In this document: one piece after another, positions 37,485 through 50,400 of the stretch | Numbering within the stretch: the first letter of the stretch is position 1 | Layout: the number at the start of each line of letters is the position of its first letter | Source: Kryptolebias marmoratus | Taxonomy: Eukaryota; Chordata; Actinopteri; Cyprinodontiformes; Rivulidae | Assembly (NCBI RefSeq): GCF_001649575.2 | Contig: NC_051443.1 | Coordinates: 6,129,569-6,193,568 of the forward strand | Length of the DNA stretch: 64,000 nt | Direction: 5' to 3' | The notes under the pieces: model-generated | What the model saw: only the letters and a program-made list of their open reading frames with translations | Told to the model about the DNA's origin: nothing | Database searches by the model: none | Program-made: the position numbers and the translations under genes

Positions 37485-38296
37485 CCCCACAAACTAATGT
37501 CCGTTATTACTGTGCTGTCTCTCTGACTCGATTGCTGCTATATGTTTGTAGTTGTTTCGCCACTTGAATATGTGTTAACCTCAGGTTGTTTTTGTTCCAG
37601 TGTTACTTGTATTTTTTGGTTTTGTTTTGTTTTTCATTTCCTCAATGTGTTTGCCCTTTATGCGTCCCCCTCAACAATTAAAAATTGTAAAAAGTTCCCC
37701 CTTTAGGTGAGCAATGGCCCCATAAGATGTCAGATTGTGATTAAAAAAACAGCAAAGCAGGAGGTAAAACCAATTCCGAGGTGGGGACTTACACATACAG
37801 ACTTCAGCAACTTATTACAGATAGTTTCTTTTGCAATAGATATCCAGTAGACTGTATCAAACCAAACCATTAATACTGAATTAAAAAGCAGAGAAACAGG
37901 TTTGCAAGTTCACAACACGTCATAAATATAATGTTTGCAAGTAAGACTTTGACTTTCTACAAAGCTTTATGGAGAATTTGTATTTTTAAAGCACCTACTG
38001 ATAGTTAAGAATGTTTGGTCAAAGTGCTCCTGTAGTCTGTAATTTAATTAGCCTTGATTAGATTATCTGCCTTCATCTGTTTTGCTAAAAAATAGTTAAA
38101 AAAAAGCAAAACTATCATTTTGATAGACATGGTTTAATTTTTTTAATAAGCTGCTGAATTAAAAGAAATACTTTTGGGGCCACCAAATATTTTGGATCAT
38201 GCAAAGACTCTATATTGTAATGTAGTAATTTTGTAATATTTGTAAGATGACAGTGGGTGTGACTGAGTACCATTGCTTGAATCTGTACATTGTTCC

Positions 38297-38302
38297 AATA
38301 AA
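38297..38302 (+). terminator. TNPO1: TNPO1 poly(A) signal AATAAA
   Basis: Followed by a T/GT-rich stretch (TTGTTTACATT, then TTGTCTTGC). Duplicated at 42230-42235 in copy B. Confidence 0.6.
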
Positions 38303-39279
38303 TTGTTTACATTAATATGGACCCTTGTCTTGCTCTTTAAATCACTTACCTGCTATTAACATGCAAAGAAACACAAATAATGTATAAAATAACATCTGTT
38401 AAATATAACTTTGACTTTCTTTGGTACGTGTGACTTGCAGATGATAATGGCTTGCTTCAGAAATGTTTTACAGCAAAGTGACAATTTACAGAACCTTGAA
38501 AAATGACCTAAACTAAGGAACTTTAGATTTGTTAATGTTCAAGGAAAGCTTTAAGACAATCCCACTTCATCTTTCGGAAGGGCAGAGTTTCATTTACAGT
38601 CAGCAGGTTGTCACTTTTGCACAACCGTTTAGACTTTATAGGTCACATAAATTCCTGATTTTGTTTGTTTTTTAAGTATAGGACCTCAGACAGACTGGTA
38701 AAGAACATTTTTTATGTAATCAGGAACTGATTTAACTTAAAAGACGAACCCAACAAATGTATGTAAGTCAAGTCGTCACCTTAAAATAATTGCCTACGTC
38801 ATTTTTTGCAATTTTTCAGGAAACAAAAAAGTGAACAATTTGTTGATTGTTGAGATGATTTAGGCAAAAAAATAATTTTTGAAAAAAAAATGACTTAGGC
38901 AATTATTTTAAGAAGGTGACGAAGTGCAAAAACAAGACACCAGATGTATATGACAGTCTGCCACACTTTAATTTTTTAATTTTTTTATTTTTGGCTAAAC
39001 CTGTTGCAAGTGGGGTTTTATCAGACACCAGATATCACTGCCTTCATGACCAGGTTTCTTGAAAGAGATTTTGTTTTCCATCTTCATAAAAGATTTAGCT
39101 GGATAAATAATCATCCATCCAGCCATCTCGTTCTCTATAATCTGTGTTGCCTGTAAGAAAACACATTTTTGCTGCTTTATTAGAATTGCCAATTTAAAAA
39201 GAAAAGTATTCACACTGCTTGGCATAAATGCAATTTTTTTAAGAAGCTGAATGCCTCAGAAGGCAGCATGTTTTTCCCT

Positions 39280-40200
39280 GTGTCTGTGTGGACCAATAGC
39301 AAAATATCTCATGAATCGCTGAATGGATTTTAATTAAGCTTTCAGAAAATGCTGTAGGGGCAAAATTATATTATGATTACCTGTAAATAAAGGCCTTCTA
39401 TTCTGACTGCTTGCATCATAAATACTTCACAATTTGACCGTTGAACTAACAAATCAAGCAAATGGAGTAGAAAACCTTCCTGGAAGCTGATTGGTTCTGC
39501 AGTCTGGGCATGCACCAATCCCAAGCCCCCTGTGTGGGTATATATTCAACTACAGAATAGAAGTCCAGTTGTTTTTGTTTTTTAACCTTTTTTTTGAATT
39601 GACTATGGCCTGGATGACTGAGAATCTACACCAGCGTATATATATGCACCCTGTTTTTGATTTCACATCCCCAGACTGCTGTACTCTCTTGAACTTGTGA
39701 CCATGCTATAACATTGTTATAAACTGCAGAAGAAGACAAGTCTTTTGAGTCCACGTCTGTTTTGGAAAATCCACAACAGAGTAATTTCCATTCAAGATGG
39801 CTGCCATGGCTAGGTGACCTTACCAAGCGCTAAACTGACTATAACTCAGTCAGTTTTTACAGACATTGAGCTAAATGTTGGTGTGGTAGTAGCTGAGTAT
39901 CATCCTCAACAACATTAACTTGGGGTCAACCCTGTCTGTTTACAAAATATCTCTTGGACCAATGGATCTTGATAAAACTATCAGAAAGTAATCATGAAAT
40001 GTACATCAACAACTGATTAACTTTTAGAGTCAAACTCAATTTAAGATGGCTGCCTCAACTAATCGACATTAATCAACACAAAAGTGGTTCTTACCTGGTC
40101 TAAAGTTGTTGGGGTAGTAGTTGAAAGTCATCCCCTTGATATTCTAATACACCTGTGTAGGCATGAAAGACGGCAGGCAAAGAATGCTATGCCTGCTGAG
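39280..40200 (+). repeat. ~295-bp-unit interspersed repeat, copy 5 (interrupted)
   Basis: Starts ATAGCAAAATATCTCATGAA near 39296 and again as ACAAAATATCTCTTGGACC near 39945. It has the TTCAAGATGGCTGCCATGG and TGGTGTGGTAGTAGCTGAG blocks. A foreign segment of roughly 400 bp, including a truncated foldback element, lies in the middle. Confidence 0.75.
39552..39634 (+). mobile_element. Truncated copy of the foldback retroposon
   Basis: Holds CTACAGAATAGAAGTCCAGT, the T-rich right arm, and the tail TGAGAATCTACACCAGC. The left arm is absent, as in a 5' truncation. Confidence 0.7.
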
Positions 40201-40224
40201 AATTTAGTATCAGTTTGGATCCCC

Positions 40225-40525
40225 AGAGTACTCAGAGTGGAGGTCGGGATGGTGGAATTTCCAGGGAGCACCTGAAGGCAGCACGGAGCGGCAGTTGCTC
40301 GGCGTCGCCCTCCTCTGTCGGCGGCAGCGCTGTTTCGTCCCAAGCCTCGGGAAGAGAGAGGCTCGGTCCAGCTCGGCGGAGGTGGAGTCTGTCGGCGGGG
40401 AGGGAGAAGAAAGGGGAAAGGAGGAAAACGGCAGATATTACAGAACCGGGGGGGAAGAACGGTGGATGATTTAAAAGTGACATTACGGCGGATTAACGAG
40501 CTACGGTGAAGAGGAACCGAACAAG
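40225..40525 (+). promoter_or_regulatory. FCHO2: FCHO2 CpG-rich promoter and 5' UTR (copy A)
   Basis: GC- and CpG-rich, purine-rich leader just before the FCHO2 ATG; CpG richness continues into intron 1 to about 40930. No TATA box is visible, fitting a CpG-island promoter. Confidence 0.6.
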
Positions 40526-40558
40526 ATGATAGCGCCTTACTTCCTAGAAAATTTCTGG
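40526..40558 (+). CDS. FCHO2: FCHO2 coding exon 1, copy A (likely duplicate)
   Basis: ATG then [10 protein letters not shown], ending at TGG before donor GTAGGT. It matches the FCHO start (MxxYFxENFW) and joins in phase 0 to exon 2 ([14 protein letters not shown]). It is identical to 44459-44491. The ATG context AACAAGATGA is moderate. Confidence 0.8.
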
Positions 40559-41057
40559 GTAGGTTTGTGTTTTTCTCTCATGCAGTTTACGCCGGTGCTA
40601 CACCTCATTATTAAACATGTTCATGTCAGCTCAGTCTCGACTATTACTCAGGTCGCAGAGGTGGACCTTTGGGTCTGTGGCTCGGTTCGGCTGAAGGGAC
40701 ACTGTTTAGTCCGGCCAGACTAGCCGGCGAGTAGCCCCGCGGCCGTCGGTAATTTTCCTCGGGTTATTATTTAGCTTACCCCGGGGTTTGGGCCTCTGTG
40801 AACCGATCTAACGTGAGAGCCTAAAAAGTCCTCCCTTGTTTCCGGTAATTGGCTGCGTGTGGATTATTTGGAATGTTTACGGTCAGTTCTTCGAACGCTA
40901 TTGGACGCCTCGGCTGTCAATCGAAACCTTTCGTTGTCTACGTAATTTTCTTTCCCCGTAAAGAAGTTTCCGTGAGAGCCCAGATGTTTAGTAAGTTAGA
41001 AAACCCTGCTGTACTGTTTCATGCTCTACAGCTGGTGGTGTTGTGCATGTGTTGGTA

Positions 41058-41247
41058 TTATAATGACTGTATTCAAAAAAAGGTTAAAAAACAAAAACAA
41101 CTGGACTTCTATTCTGTAGCTGAAGACGTTTCGCTTCTCATCCGAGATGAAAAGCGAAACGTCTTCAGCTACAGAATAGAAGTCCAGTTGTTTTTGTTTT
41201 TTAACCTTTTTTTGAATTTACCATGGCCTGGATGACTGAGAATCTAC
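41058..41247 (+). mobile_element. Foldback retroposon, copy A (cut by contig end)
   Basis: Same element as 45005-45187: left target-site copy at 41059-41071, perfect 66-bp arms at 41071-41136 and 41152-41217, and a tail that stops at CTAC before the N. Confidence 0.85.
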
Positions 41248-41248
41248 N
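41248..41248. other. Single N at contig join
   Basis: Lone ambiguous base exactly at the boundary between the two copies of the duplication. Confidence 1.
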
Positions 41249-41389
41249 TGAAATACAAGATGTGAAGCATCATGGAATACAGAGGCCATCATTTTGTGTT
41301 TTGAAGTGATTTCTGTCCCGCACATTCCAGCTGTTTGGCGAGCGTATGCAGCCTATCTGTTTTTTGTTGCTCCGAAAGAGCTAAGGTCT

Positions 41390-41416
41390 AAAAAAAAAAA
41401 AAAAAAAAAAAAAAAA
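41390..41416. repeat. Poly-A run (27), copy B
   Basis: Equivalent of 37456-37482. Confidence 0.9.
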
Positions 41417-42229
41417 CCCCCACAAACTAATGTCCGTTATTACTGTGCTGTCTCTCTGACTCGATTGCTGCTATATGTTTGTAGTTGTTTCGCCACTTGA
41501 ATATGTGTTAACCTCAGGTTGTTTTTGTTCCAGTGTTACTTGTATTTTTTGGTTTTGTTTTGTTTTTCATTTCCTCAATGTGTTTGCCCTTTATGCGTCC
41601 CCCTCAACAATTAAAAATTGTAAAAAGTTCCCCCTTTAGGTGAGCAATGGCCCCATAAGATGTCAGATTGTGATTAAAAAAACAGCAAAGCAGGAGGTAA
41701 AACCAATTCCGAGGTGGGGACTTACACATACAGACTTCAGCAACTTATTACAGATAGTTTCTTTTGCAATAGATATCCAGTAGACTGTATCAAACCAAAC
41801 CATTAATACTGAATTAAAAAGCAGAGAAACAGGTTTGCAAGTTCACAACACGTCATAAATATAATGTTTGCAAGTAAGACTTTGACTTTCTACAAAGCTT
41901 TATGGAGAATTTGTATTTTTAAAGCACCTACTGATAGTTAAGAATGTTTGGTCAAAGTGCTCCTGTAGTCTGTAATTTAATTAGCCTTGATTAGATTATC
42001 TGCCTTCATCTGTTTTGCTAAAAAATAGTTAAAAAAAAGCAAAACTATCATTTTGATAGACATGGTTTAATTTTTTTAATAAGCTGCTGAATTAAAAGAA
42101 ATACTTTTGGGGCCACCAAATATTTTGGATCATGCAAAGACTCTATATTGTAATGTAGTAATTTTGTAATATTTGTAAGATGACAGTGGGTGTGACTGAG
42201 TACCATTGCTTGAATCTGTACATTGTTCC

Positions 42230-42235
42230 AATAAA
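42230..42235 (+). terminator. TNPO1 poly(A) signal, copy B
   Basis: Duplicate of 38297-38302. It has no TNPO1 coding exon in front of it within copy B. Confidence 0.5.
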
Positions 42236-43212
42236 TTGTTTACATTAATATGGACCCTTGTCTTGCTCTTTAAATCACTTACCTGCTATTAACATGCAAA
42301 GAAACACAAATAATGTATAAAATAACATCTGTTAAATATAACTTTGACTTTCTTTGGTACGTGTGACTTGCAGATGATAATGGCTTGCTTCAGAAATGTT
42401 TTACAGCAAAGTGACAATTTACAGAACCTTGAAAAATGACCTAAACTAAGGAACTTTAGATTTGTTAATGTTCAAGGAAAGCTTTAAGACAATCCCACTT
42501 CATCTTTCGGAAGGGCAGAGTTTCATTTACAGTCAGCAGGTTGTCACTTTTGCACAACCGTTTAGACTTTATAGGTCACATAAATTCCTGATTTTGTTTG
42601 TTTTTTAAGTATAGGACCTCAGACAGACTGGTAAAGAACATTTTTTATGTAATCAGGAACTGATTTAACTTAAAAGACGAACCCAACAAATGTATGTAAG
42701 TCAAGTCGTCACCTTAAAATAATTGCCTACGTCATTTTTTGCAATTTTTCAGGAAACAAAAAAGTGAACAATTTGTTGATTGTTGAGATGATTTAGGCAA
42801 AAAAATAATTTTTGAAAAAAAAATGACTTAGGCAATTATTTTAAGAAGGTGACGAAGTGCAAAAACAAGACACCAGATGTATATGACAGTCTGCCACACT
42901 TTAATTTTTTAATTTTTTTATTTTTGGCTAAACCTGTTGCAAGTGGGGTTTTATCAGACACCAGATATCACTGCCTTCATGACCAGGTTTCTTGAAAGAG
43001 ATTTTGTTTTCCATCTTCATAAAAGATTTAGCTGGATAAATAATCATCCATCCAGCCATCTCGTTCTCTATAATCTGTGTTGCCTGTAAGAAAACACATT
43101 TTTGCTGCTTTATTAGAATTGCCAATTTAAAAAGAAAAGTATTCACACTGCTTGGCATAAATGCAATTTTTTTAAGAAGCTGAATGCCTCAGAAGGCAGC
43201 ATGTTTTTCCCT

Positions 43213-44133
43213 GTGTCTGTGTGGACCAATAGCAAAATATCTCATGAATCGCTGAATGGATTTTAATTAAGCTTTCAGAAAATGCTGTAGGGGCAAAATT
43301 ATATTATGATTACCTGTAAATAAAGGCCTTCTATTCTGACTGCTTGCATCATAAATACTTCACAATTTGACCGTTGAACTAACAAATCAAGCAAATGGAG
43401 TAGAAAACCTTCCTGGAAGCTGATTGGTTCTGCAGTCTGGGCATGCACCAATCCCAAGCCCCCTGTGTGGGTATATATTCAACTACAGAATAGAAGTCCA
43501 GTTGTTTTTGTTTTTTAACCTTTTTTTTGAATTGACTATGGCCTGGATGACTGAGAATCTACACCAGCGTATATATATGCACCCTGTTTTTGATTTCACA
43601 TCCCCAGACTGCTGTACTCTCTTGAACTTGTGACCATGCTATAACATTGTTATAAACTGCAGAAGAAGACAAGTCTTTTGAGTCCACGTCTGTTTTGGAA
43701 AATCCACAACAGAGTAATTTCCATTCAAGATGGCTGCCATGGCTAGGTGACCTTACCAAGCGCTAAACTGACTATAACTCAGTCAGTTTTTACAGACATT
43801 GAGCTAAATGTTGGTGTGGTAGTAGCTGAGTATCATCCTCAACAACATTAACTTGGGGTCAACCCTGTCTGTTTACAAAATATCTCTTGGACCAATGGAT
43901 CTTGATAAAACTATCAGAAAGTAATCATGAAATGTACATCAACAACTGATTAACTTTTAGAGTCAAACTCAATTTAAGATGGCTGCCTCAACTAATCGAC
44001 ATTAATCAACACAAAAGTGGTTCTTACCTGGTCTAAAGTTGTTGGGGTAGTAGTTGAAAGTCATCCCCTTGATATTCTAATACACCTGTGTAGGCATGAA
44101 AGACGGCAGGCAAAGAATGCTATGCCTGCTGAG
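43213..44133 (+). repeat. ~295-bp-unit interspersed repeat, copy 5 duplicate
   Basis: Copy B version of 39280-40200. Confidence 0.75.
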
Positions 44134-44157
44134 AATTTAGTATCAGTTTGGATCCCC

Positions 44158-44458
44158 AGAGTACTCAGAGTGGAGGTCGGGATGGTGGAATTTCCAGGGA
44201 GCACCTGAAGGCAGCACGGAGCGGCAGTTGCTCGGCGTCGCCCTCCTCTGTCGGCGGCAGCGCTGTTTCGTCCCAAGCCTCGGGAAGAGAGAGGCTCGGT
44301 CCAGCTCGGCGGAGGTGGAGTCTGTCGGCGGGGAGGGAGAAGAAAGGGGAAAGGAGGAAAACGGCAGATATTACAGAACCGGGGGGGAAGAACGGTGGAT
44401 GATTTAAAAGTGACATTACGGCGGATTAACGAGCTACGGTGAAGAGGAACCGAACAAG
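44158..44458 (+). promoter_or_regulatory. FCHO2: FCHO2 CpG-rich promoter and 5' UTR (copy B)
   Basis: Same sequence as 40225-40525. This is the copy continuous with the rest of FCHO2. Confidence 0.65.
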
Positions 44459-44491
44459 ATGATAGCGCCTTACTTCCTAGAAAATTTCTGG
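44459..44491 (+). CDS. FCHO2: FCHO2 coding exon 1 (residues 1-11), copy B
   Basis: [11 protein letters not shown] then GTAGGT. This copy is continuous with the downstream unique sequence. Confidence 0.88.
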
Positions 44492-47400
44492 GTAGGTTTG
44501 TGTTTTTCTCTCATGCAGTTTACGCCGGTGCTACACCTCATTATTAAACATGTTCATGTCAGCTCAGTCTCGACTATTACTCAGGTCGCAGAGGTGGACC
44601 TTTGGGTCTGTGGCTCGGTTCGGCTGAAGGGACACTGTTTAGTCCGGCCAGACTAGCCGGCGAGTAGCCCCGCGGCCGTCGGTAATTTTCCTCGGGTTAT
44701 TATTTAGCTTACCCCGGGGTTTGGGCCTCTGTGAACCGATCTAACGTGAGAGCCTAAAAAGTCCTCCCTTGTTTCCGGTAATTGGCTGCGTGTGGATTAT
44801 TTGGAATGTTTACGGTCAGTTCTTCGAACGCTATTGGACGCCTCGGCTGTCAATCGAAACCTTTCGTTGTCTACGTAATTTTCTTTCCCCGTAAAGAAGT
44901 TTCCGTGAGAGCCCAGATGTTTAGTAAGTTAGAAAACCCTGCTGTACTGTTTCATGCTCTACAGCTGGTGGTGTTGTGCATGTGTTGGTATTATAATGAC
45001 TGTATTCAAAAAAAGGTTAAAAAACAAAAACAACTGGACTTCTATTCTGTAGCTGAAGACGTTTCGCTTCTCATCCGAGATGAAAAGCGAAACGTCTTCA
45101 GCTACAGAATAGAAGTCCAGTTGTTTTTGTTTTTTAACCTTTTTTTGAATTTACCATGGCCTGGATGACTGAGAATCTACACCAGCATATAATGACTGTA
45201 GTGCTGTTGAAGGTCACTTCACAGATTTAAAAACAAGTTAAAGCTAGTCTTTGTATTTTATTCTGCCTTCACTGTTTATATATCTTTACTTCTTAATAAA
45301 ATAATTGTATATGTCATTTAAAAGTTCTATGTAGTCTTTGCAATTCACTCATTCACTGAGCCATTCTTGCACCGTTACAGATAAGTAAAATTAAATATTT
45401 TTTATCTATTATGCTATTTTTAAAACCCAAATCTTATAAAATATATATACAAACAGGTATAAAGAGATAATAACATAAAACAACACTAGGTTAAAAACAA
45501 CCGAGATAATAAAATAAAAACAAAGCAAAAGATGATCTTTAAAAATTGGTTTTACCCTTTTTTTGTGTTGAATGTCATAAACAAATAGGCTCTCTGTTTA
45601 TGTGGGTTTATTATAAATAACAGTCTTTTTGAATCACCTCTTAAAGTCCCAGATACTCATGACCCCGATGTGTACAACCATTACATTATAATTTATAACC
45701 ATTTATGTCAACTGTTATGGGAAAATAAGCGTTTGCATGTGTTTGTCTGTTAGCAAAATATCTCATGAGTCACTGGACAGATTTCAGTGAAACCTTCAGG
45801 AAGTAGTCAATGGATGTACGTCTGTAACTGAACAACAGTTGTGAACAAAATGGCGACCATGGCCGACTGACCTTAAAAAACGCAAAAACAGCTGCAGCTC
45901 AGTCAGTTTTACAGATACTAAGCTAAAATGTGGTGTGGTAGTAGCTGAGACCGATCCCCGACTTAAACTCCAAGCATGAACTGATTGCGCAATATCTGTC
46001 TTTAAAACTTTGCCTTTAACAATTGGAGTCAACACTGTCTGTCTGTTAGCAAAATATCTCATGAATCACTAGATGGATTTTCACGAAGCTTTCAGAAAGT
46101 AATCGCTGGATGTACTTCTACAAACGATTAACTTGTGAAGTCACCACATTTCAAGATGGCCGTTGCAGCTAATTAACATTGGCAAACTGAAAAATGGCTG
46201 TAACTTTGTTAAATTTTATGATATTGAGCCTAAATTTGATGTGGCAGTAGCTGAGGCCGATGACCAACACATACTCTGAGCTTTTACACATCTCGTGAGA
46301 TCTCGCAGTATCGCGCGAGATTGCGTATAAGATAATTTACAAGGTTTGGCCATAATGTTTGTAACTCCATCCCTTGTCAACATATGAGCTTTGTTTGGCA
46401 TAAAAGGTGAAGGGGTGATATGCATTCCTTTAAGAAATGCTAGGCCTTTTATTTTAGATTAGATTTACTGTTAGTAAAACATAAATTTTACATGCTGAAG
46501 TGCTTTAGTTTTGCTTGTTTGTTTTATTTCAGTTTGTTAATCAGTAACTTACTTGAAAATGATCTTTATTCAAATTGTAGTTTGTTCTTGGTGTGTTAGA
46601 AAAAAGGCTGGAGAGAAATTACTGCTCACCAAACTGATGTACTGGATTTGTATTAAAACGTACGCATAGCTAAAGATCTGAAATGATTAGGAAGTACAGT
46701 GGTGCTGTTCTTCCTCTGGAGGAGACTCCATAATGACCTTAATGAGAAGAAGAGGAGAGCAGGAACACTTGTGATCCTTCAATCTGCCCTTTGTGCCCTG
46801 CACTGAGCCACAAGAGCATCCAGTGATGGCAATCATCAGCTGTGTGTTTAACATGCCATGCACACCCACCCACACACACACACACTTACACACTTAGGGG
46901 GATATGCACATTTCCCTTTTGATTTGACTACAGCTCTTCAGCACAAACAGGCATAAAACTCACACACGCTGCCAGATCAGATTTAAGCATTTTCATTCCT
47001 TTTTAATATTCAAAGCAGACAGAAACACCTACAGATTTAAGACTTTTGCACCTCCTCTTCCACTCACATTATCACCCTTTTGCCTTCAGCAGTGGGGGAT
47101 GATATTTTTGTCTGCCACGTTATCAAAAATATCTCATGAACTACTGGATGGATTTAATGAAACTCTCAAAAAGTGATCATTGGATGTTCATCTGCAACTG
47201 ACTAACTTTCGGAGTCAAGTTGGCCACCTCAACCAACTGACACAAAAATGACTGTAACTCAGCCAGTTCTACAGATATTGAGCTAAAATTTAAAGTGGCC
47301 ATAGCACCAATTGGAGTCAACCCAATTCACGATGGCTGCCACAGCTGATCAACCTTGCCAAACACATAAATGGCTATAACTCCTTTAGTTATACAAATAT

Positions 47401-50400
47401 TAAGCTTTGATGTGGTAGTAGCTGAGAGTCATTCACAGCACATACTCTGAGGTCTAACAGACCTCGCATGAGATCGCGCATAACATCATTGACAAGGTTT
47501 GATCAAAATGGCCGTAGTTTTGTCCCTCCTCGTTTAAAGTTAATCTTAGGTCAAACTTGGCATGAAAGACGACATGCAATGTGCATTTTTTTATCTTTAT
47601 TGTTCAAGAAATGATAACCCTTGTTTCTTGATAAACTGTGACTGAGAGATCATCATTTATATTGAATTGTGGTCGACATTTGATTCTCAGCAGATTTAAG
47701 CTGATTTAAACTGAATAAGAGTCCAATCAAGCGTCAGAATCTGAAAACAGTGTCCCTAGATGGTGATACCGGCCTCAGCTGAACCACGGCACAAATACTC
47801 AGCCAAACTAAAACACAAAGAATACTAATGTCGTTGAATTTTCTACCCTGTTCTTTTAGGAACCAGACACGGTAAAGCAATGTTGTCAATTTGTTGCTGG
47901 CCTGGTCTCAGTTTCCCTTTTTTCAGAGTATAACGCAACTTCTGTGTGTGTGTGTGAGAGACATGTGATGTCTTGGTGTGTAAGCTGATGTGACAGCAGG
48001 TAGTTTTGTGTGCAGTTTTGTGGTCTGCAGCATGTCAGGAGGAAACAAGAAAAATTGCATTGCAGTCGCATATCTTTGAAAACGCAGTGTGTACACTGAG
48101 GGAGTTTGCTGAAATTTGTAGAAGAAGCTGAAACTGGATTGTTAGTTAAAACGAGCAGAACATACGGTGATGCAAACAGAGCAGATGCTAAAGAGATCAG
48201 AACGCAAGCTAAAACCAGCAAAACCCATGTGAGTGTCCAGAATTAGCAGATTAGTAGCTAAAAGCTAAAATGAGCAAAACCATAGATAAAAGCGAAAAAA
48301 AAACCCAGTAGCTTCAAAGTCAAAGTCAGCCAAAGTGTGGCTTAAAAATAAAATTAGCAAAACCATAGAAATTTGAAATGAGCAAAACCAAAAGCTAAAA
48401 GCTAAAATAAGCAAAGCTGTAGTTGGAGCTATAGTTAGCGACCCATAGCTCAAAGTTAAATTTAGCAAATCTGTGGCTAAAAAGTAAAATTAGCAAAACC
48501 CAAGCTAAAAAGTAGAGTTAGCAAAACCATAGCTAACAGCTAAAGTTAGCAAAACAGTAGCTAAAAGCTAAAATTAGCCTAAGAAGACAAAAATAAAATA
48601 AAGTATGCTGTAGCAGATTTCAAATAACATTTTTGAAGAAACTTAGGTGGTCCTAATGTATTTTTATGTAGATTTTTTGTAAAAAAAAAAAAAAGGTAAA
48701 CAACTCAGTAAGTATAAAAGTTAGAAATAGTAAAAGTCATAGCACAATATTCATGATTAAGTCAAAGATTTTAATATATGAATGCTTAAAATAGCACAAA
48801 GTATGCAGAAGTAGTTTGATTACATACAGAAGAAACTGTAAACATTGGTATGAATGCTGAGTCAGTATTCCCACAACAAGATGAAATATGATAAGCTAAC
48901 AGTGTTGACACAACCAACATGATGAGCTTCTCTGCACTGCTGTCTGTATGTGTGTGTATGTGTGTGTGTGTGTGTGTGGTCTTGAACCGTTTACACATGA
49001 ATCAGAGTTTTAGGCTAGAACTTATGGTCAGACATTAGAGGTGTCAAGATAAAAGCGAGATAAAAAGGTTTCCTCTGGTTGTTTGTGCAGTTGTTTGCAT
49101 GTAGGAGCACCCATGTTGCTTTTGTTTCTTTTAGGAACAAATTTATTTTCGTAGTTTGCAAGATAAATTGGAGGGTTTCTTTGGAAAAAAAATGAATGGT
49201 CATAAATTAAAAACTGCATTTGAATCGCACATTTTCTTATGGTTGCTTTCATATTTATTTCTGACATGTTTCCTCCACAAAGCCAAACTGAGTGAAAGGA
49301 GTTTAAAGTTGTGATAGACCTCCTTGTTCTGGGATTTCTCGTCTTTCAGCTGTCATCATTATTTATGTGGTTGGTGTTTGTGTACGAAGCTCAGCCTGCT
49401 CGGCTGTTAGCTCAGTGTGCCACACCGAGACGTCTGAAGTCACATGACTGAGATGATGTCATCCTGCTCTGTGTGTGTCTGTGTGTTGGGAGTCCATATT
49501 CTGCTCCCTGACAGGTCGGTGATCTTATCTGGTGGGAAATTGAACAAAGTTTACTGGCTTTACTGTTCAAAAACCACATAATTTCCCTCCTGTACGTTAT
49601 CTGCTGTCACCATCAGTGGTGTCACTTTAAAACTCACTTTGATCTTCTGTTTGGTTGGCTGATTTAGCAATAGTCATGAATCACTTTGGTTACTTGCTTG
49701 AAACCGGTTTCTCTTTTAAAGGGCTAGTCCACTTAACTTCAAAGTGGTGTTCTGTCTAATAGTTATCAGAGGTGAGTACCTTACCTACCGTGACATCAGT
49801 CATAGAGCGCCTCCTGTCCATTGTTTCACCTCACCTACTTTAGTCTGCCCACCTGTGAATATCATCTTGATGTCTCTGCAATAATGTAATATTGTACATT
49901 GTTCCACAGCAAAATAAAATAATAACCTCTGAAACATAGGAATCTGAAACAAATCAAATGGATTTATCATTTTACTGAACGTGACCATTGCAAAAAATAA
50001 AACACATGAGTCAGCATGGACTAAAATGCAAGTAATCTTTGTAGTTTTAAACAAAAAAAGTGCTAATATGTAACCACAAATGGGCATGAGTGGGTCTGAA
50101 AATCCAAAAATTTTAAAAAGGCTTCCAATTAGCAGAAAACACACACCAATCTGAGATTGGGACTAACCCATAGTCTGAGTACTACAGATTGCAGAAGATC
50201 TTTGTTAAATTTACAATATCAGCTATTGGATTCAGCTCTGTCTGTCTACTAGCAAAATATCAGATGAACCACTGGACAGATTTTAATTAAACCTTCAGAT
50301 GTGCATGAACAGGTGGCAGAGACAATCCCTGCCATTTAAAAATACCTTTTCAGGAAGTTCCAAAATAATTTTCGCTGTTGAAGACGAGGGTTCCCTCTGG

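Larger units (their letters stand above)
35293..38320 (+). other. TNPO1: TNPO1 3' UTR
   Basis: About 3 kb of unspliced-looking sequence runs from the stop codon to an AATAAA at 38297, with no other gene between. It holds a G-rich stretch (35494-35513) and a 27-A run at 37456-37482. The end is inferred from the poly(A) signal; earlier sites are possible. Confidence 0.65.
37314..41247. repeat. Copy A of near-identical 3.93-kb duplication (likely assembly artefact)
   Basis: Matches 41249-45180 at an offset of 3933-3935. It spans the end of the TNPO1 3' UTR, the intergenic region, FCHO2 promoter and exon 1 and ends at a single N (41248). Confidence 0.95.
41249..45180. repeat. Copy B of near-identical 3.93-kb duplication
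   Basis: Differs from copy A by clustered substitutions and single-base indels at 41336-41420, then appears identical in every stretch I compared. It continues past 45180 into unique DNA. Confidence 0.95.

Noticed and set aside
40215..40483. Open frames on both strands in the FCHO2 leader
   Set aside because: GC-rich 5' UTR sequence gives few stops by chance; compositions are low-complexity.
41071..41217. MicroRNA precursor
   Set aside because: Arms are 66 bp and perfectly paired within a transposed unit with a TSD; this is a foldback element, not a typical pre-miRNA.
40526..44491. Two genuine FCHO2 first exons from a recent tandem duplication
   Set aside because: The copies meet at a lone N and differ only at a contig tip, so an assembly artefact is the simpler reading.
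46410..46450. Helitron 3' end (hairpin followed by CTAG)
   Set aside because: Other copies share the sequence beyond CTAG (GGCCTTTTA), so CTAG is not the terminus, and the hairpin touches it without the usual spacing.
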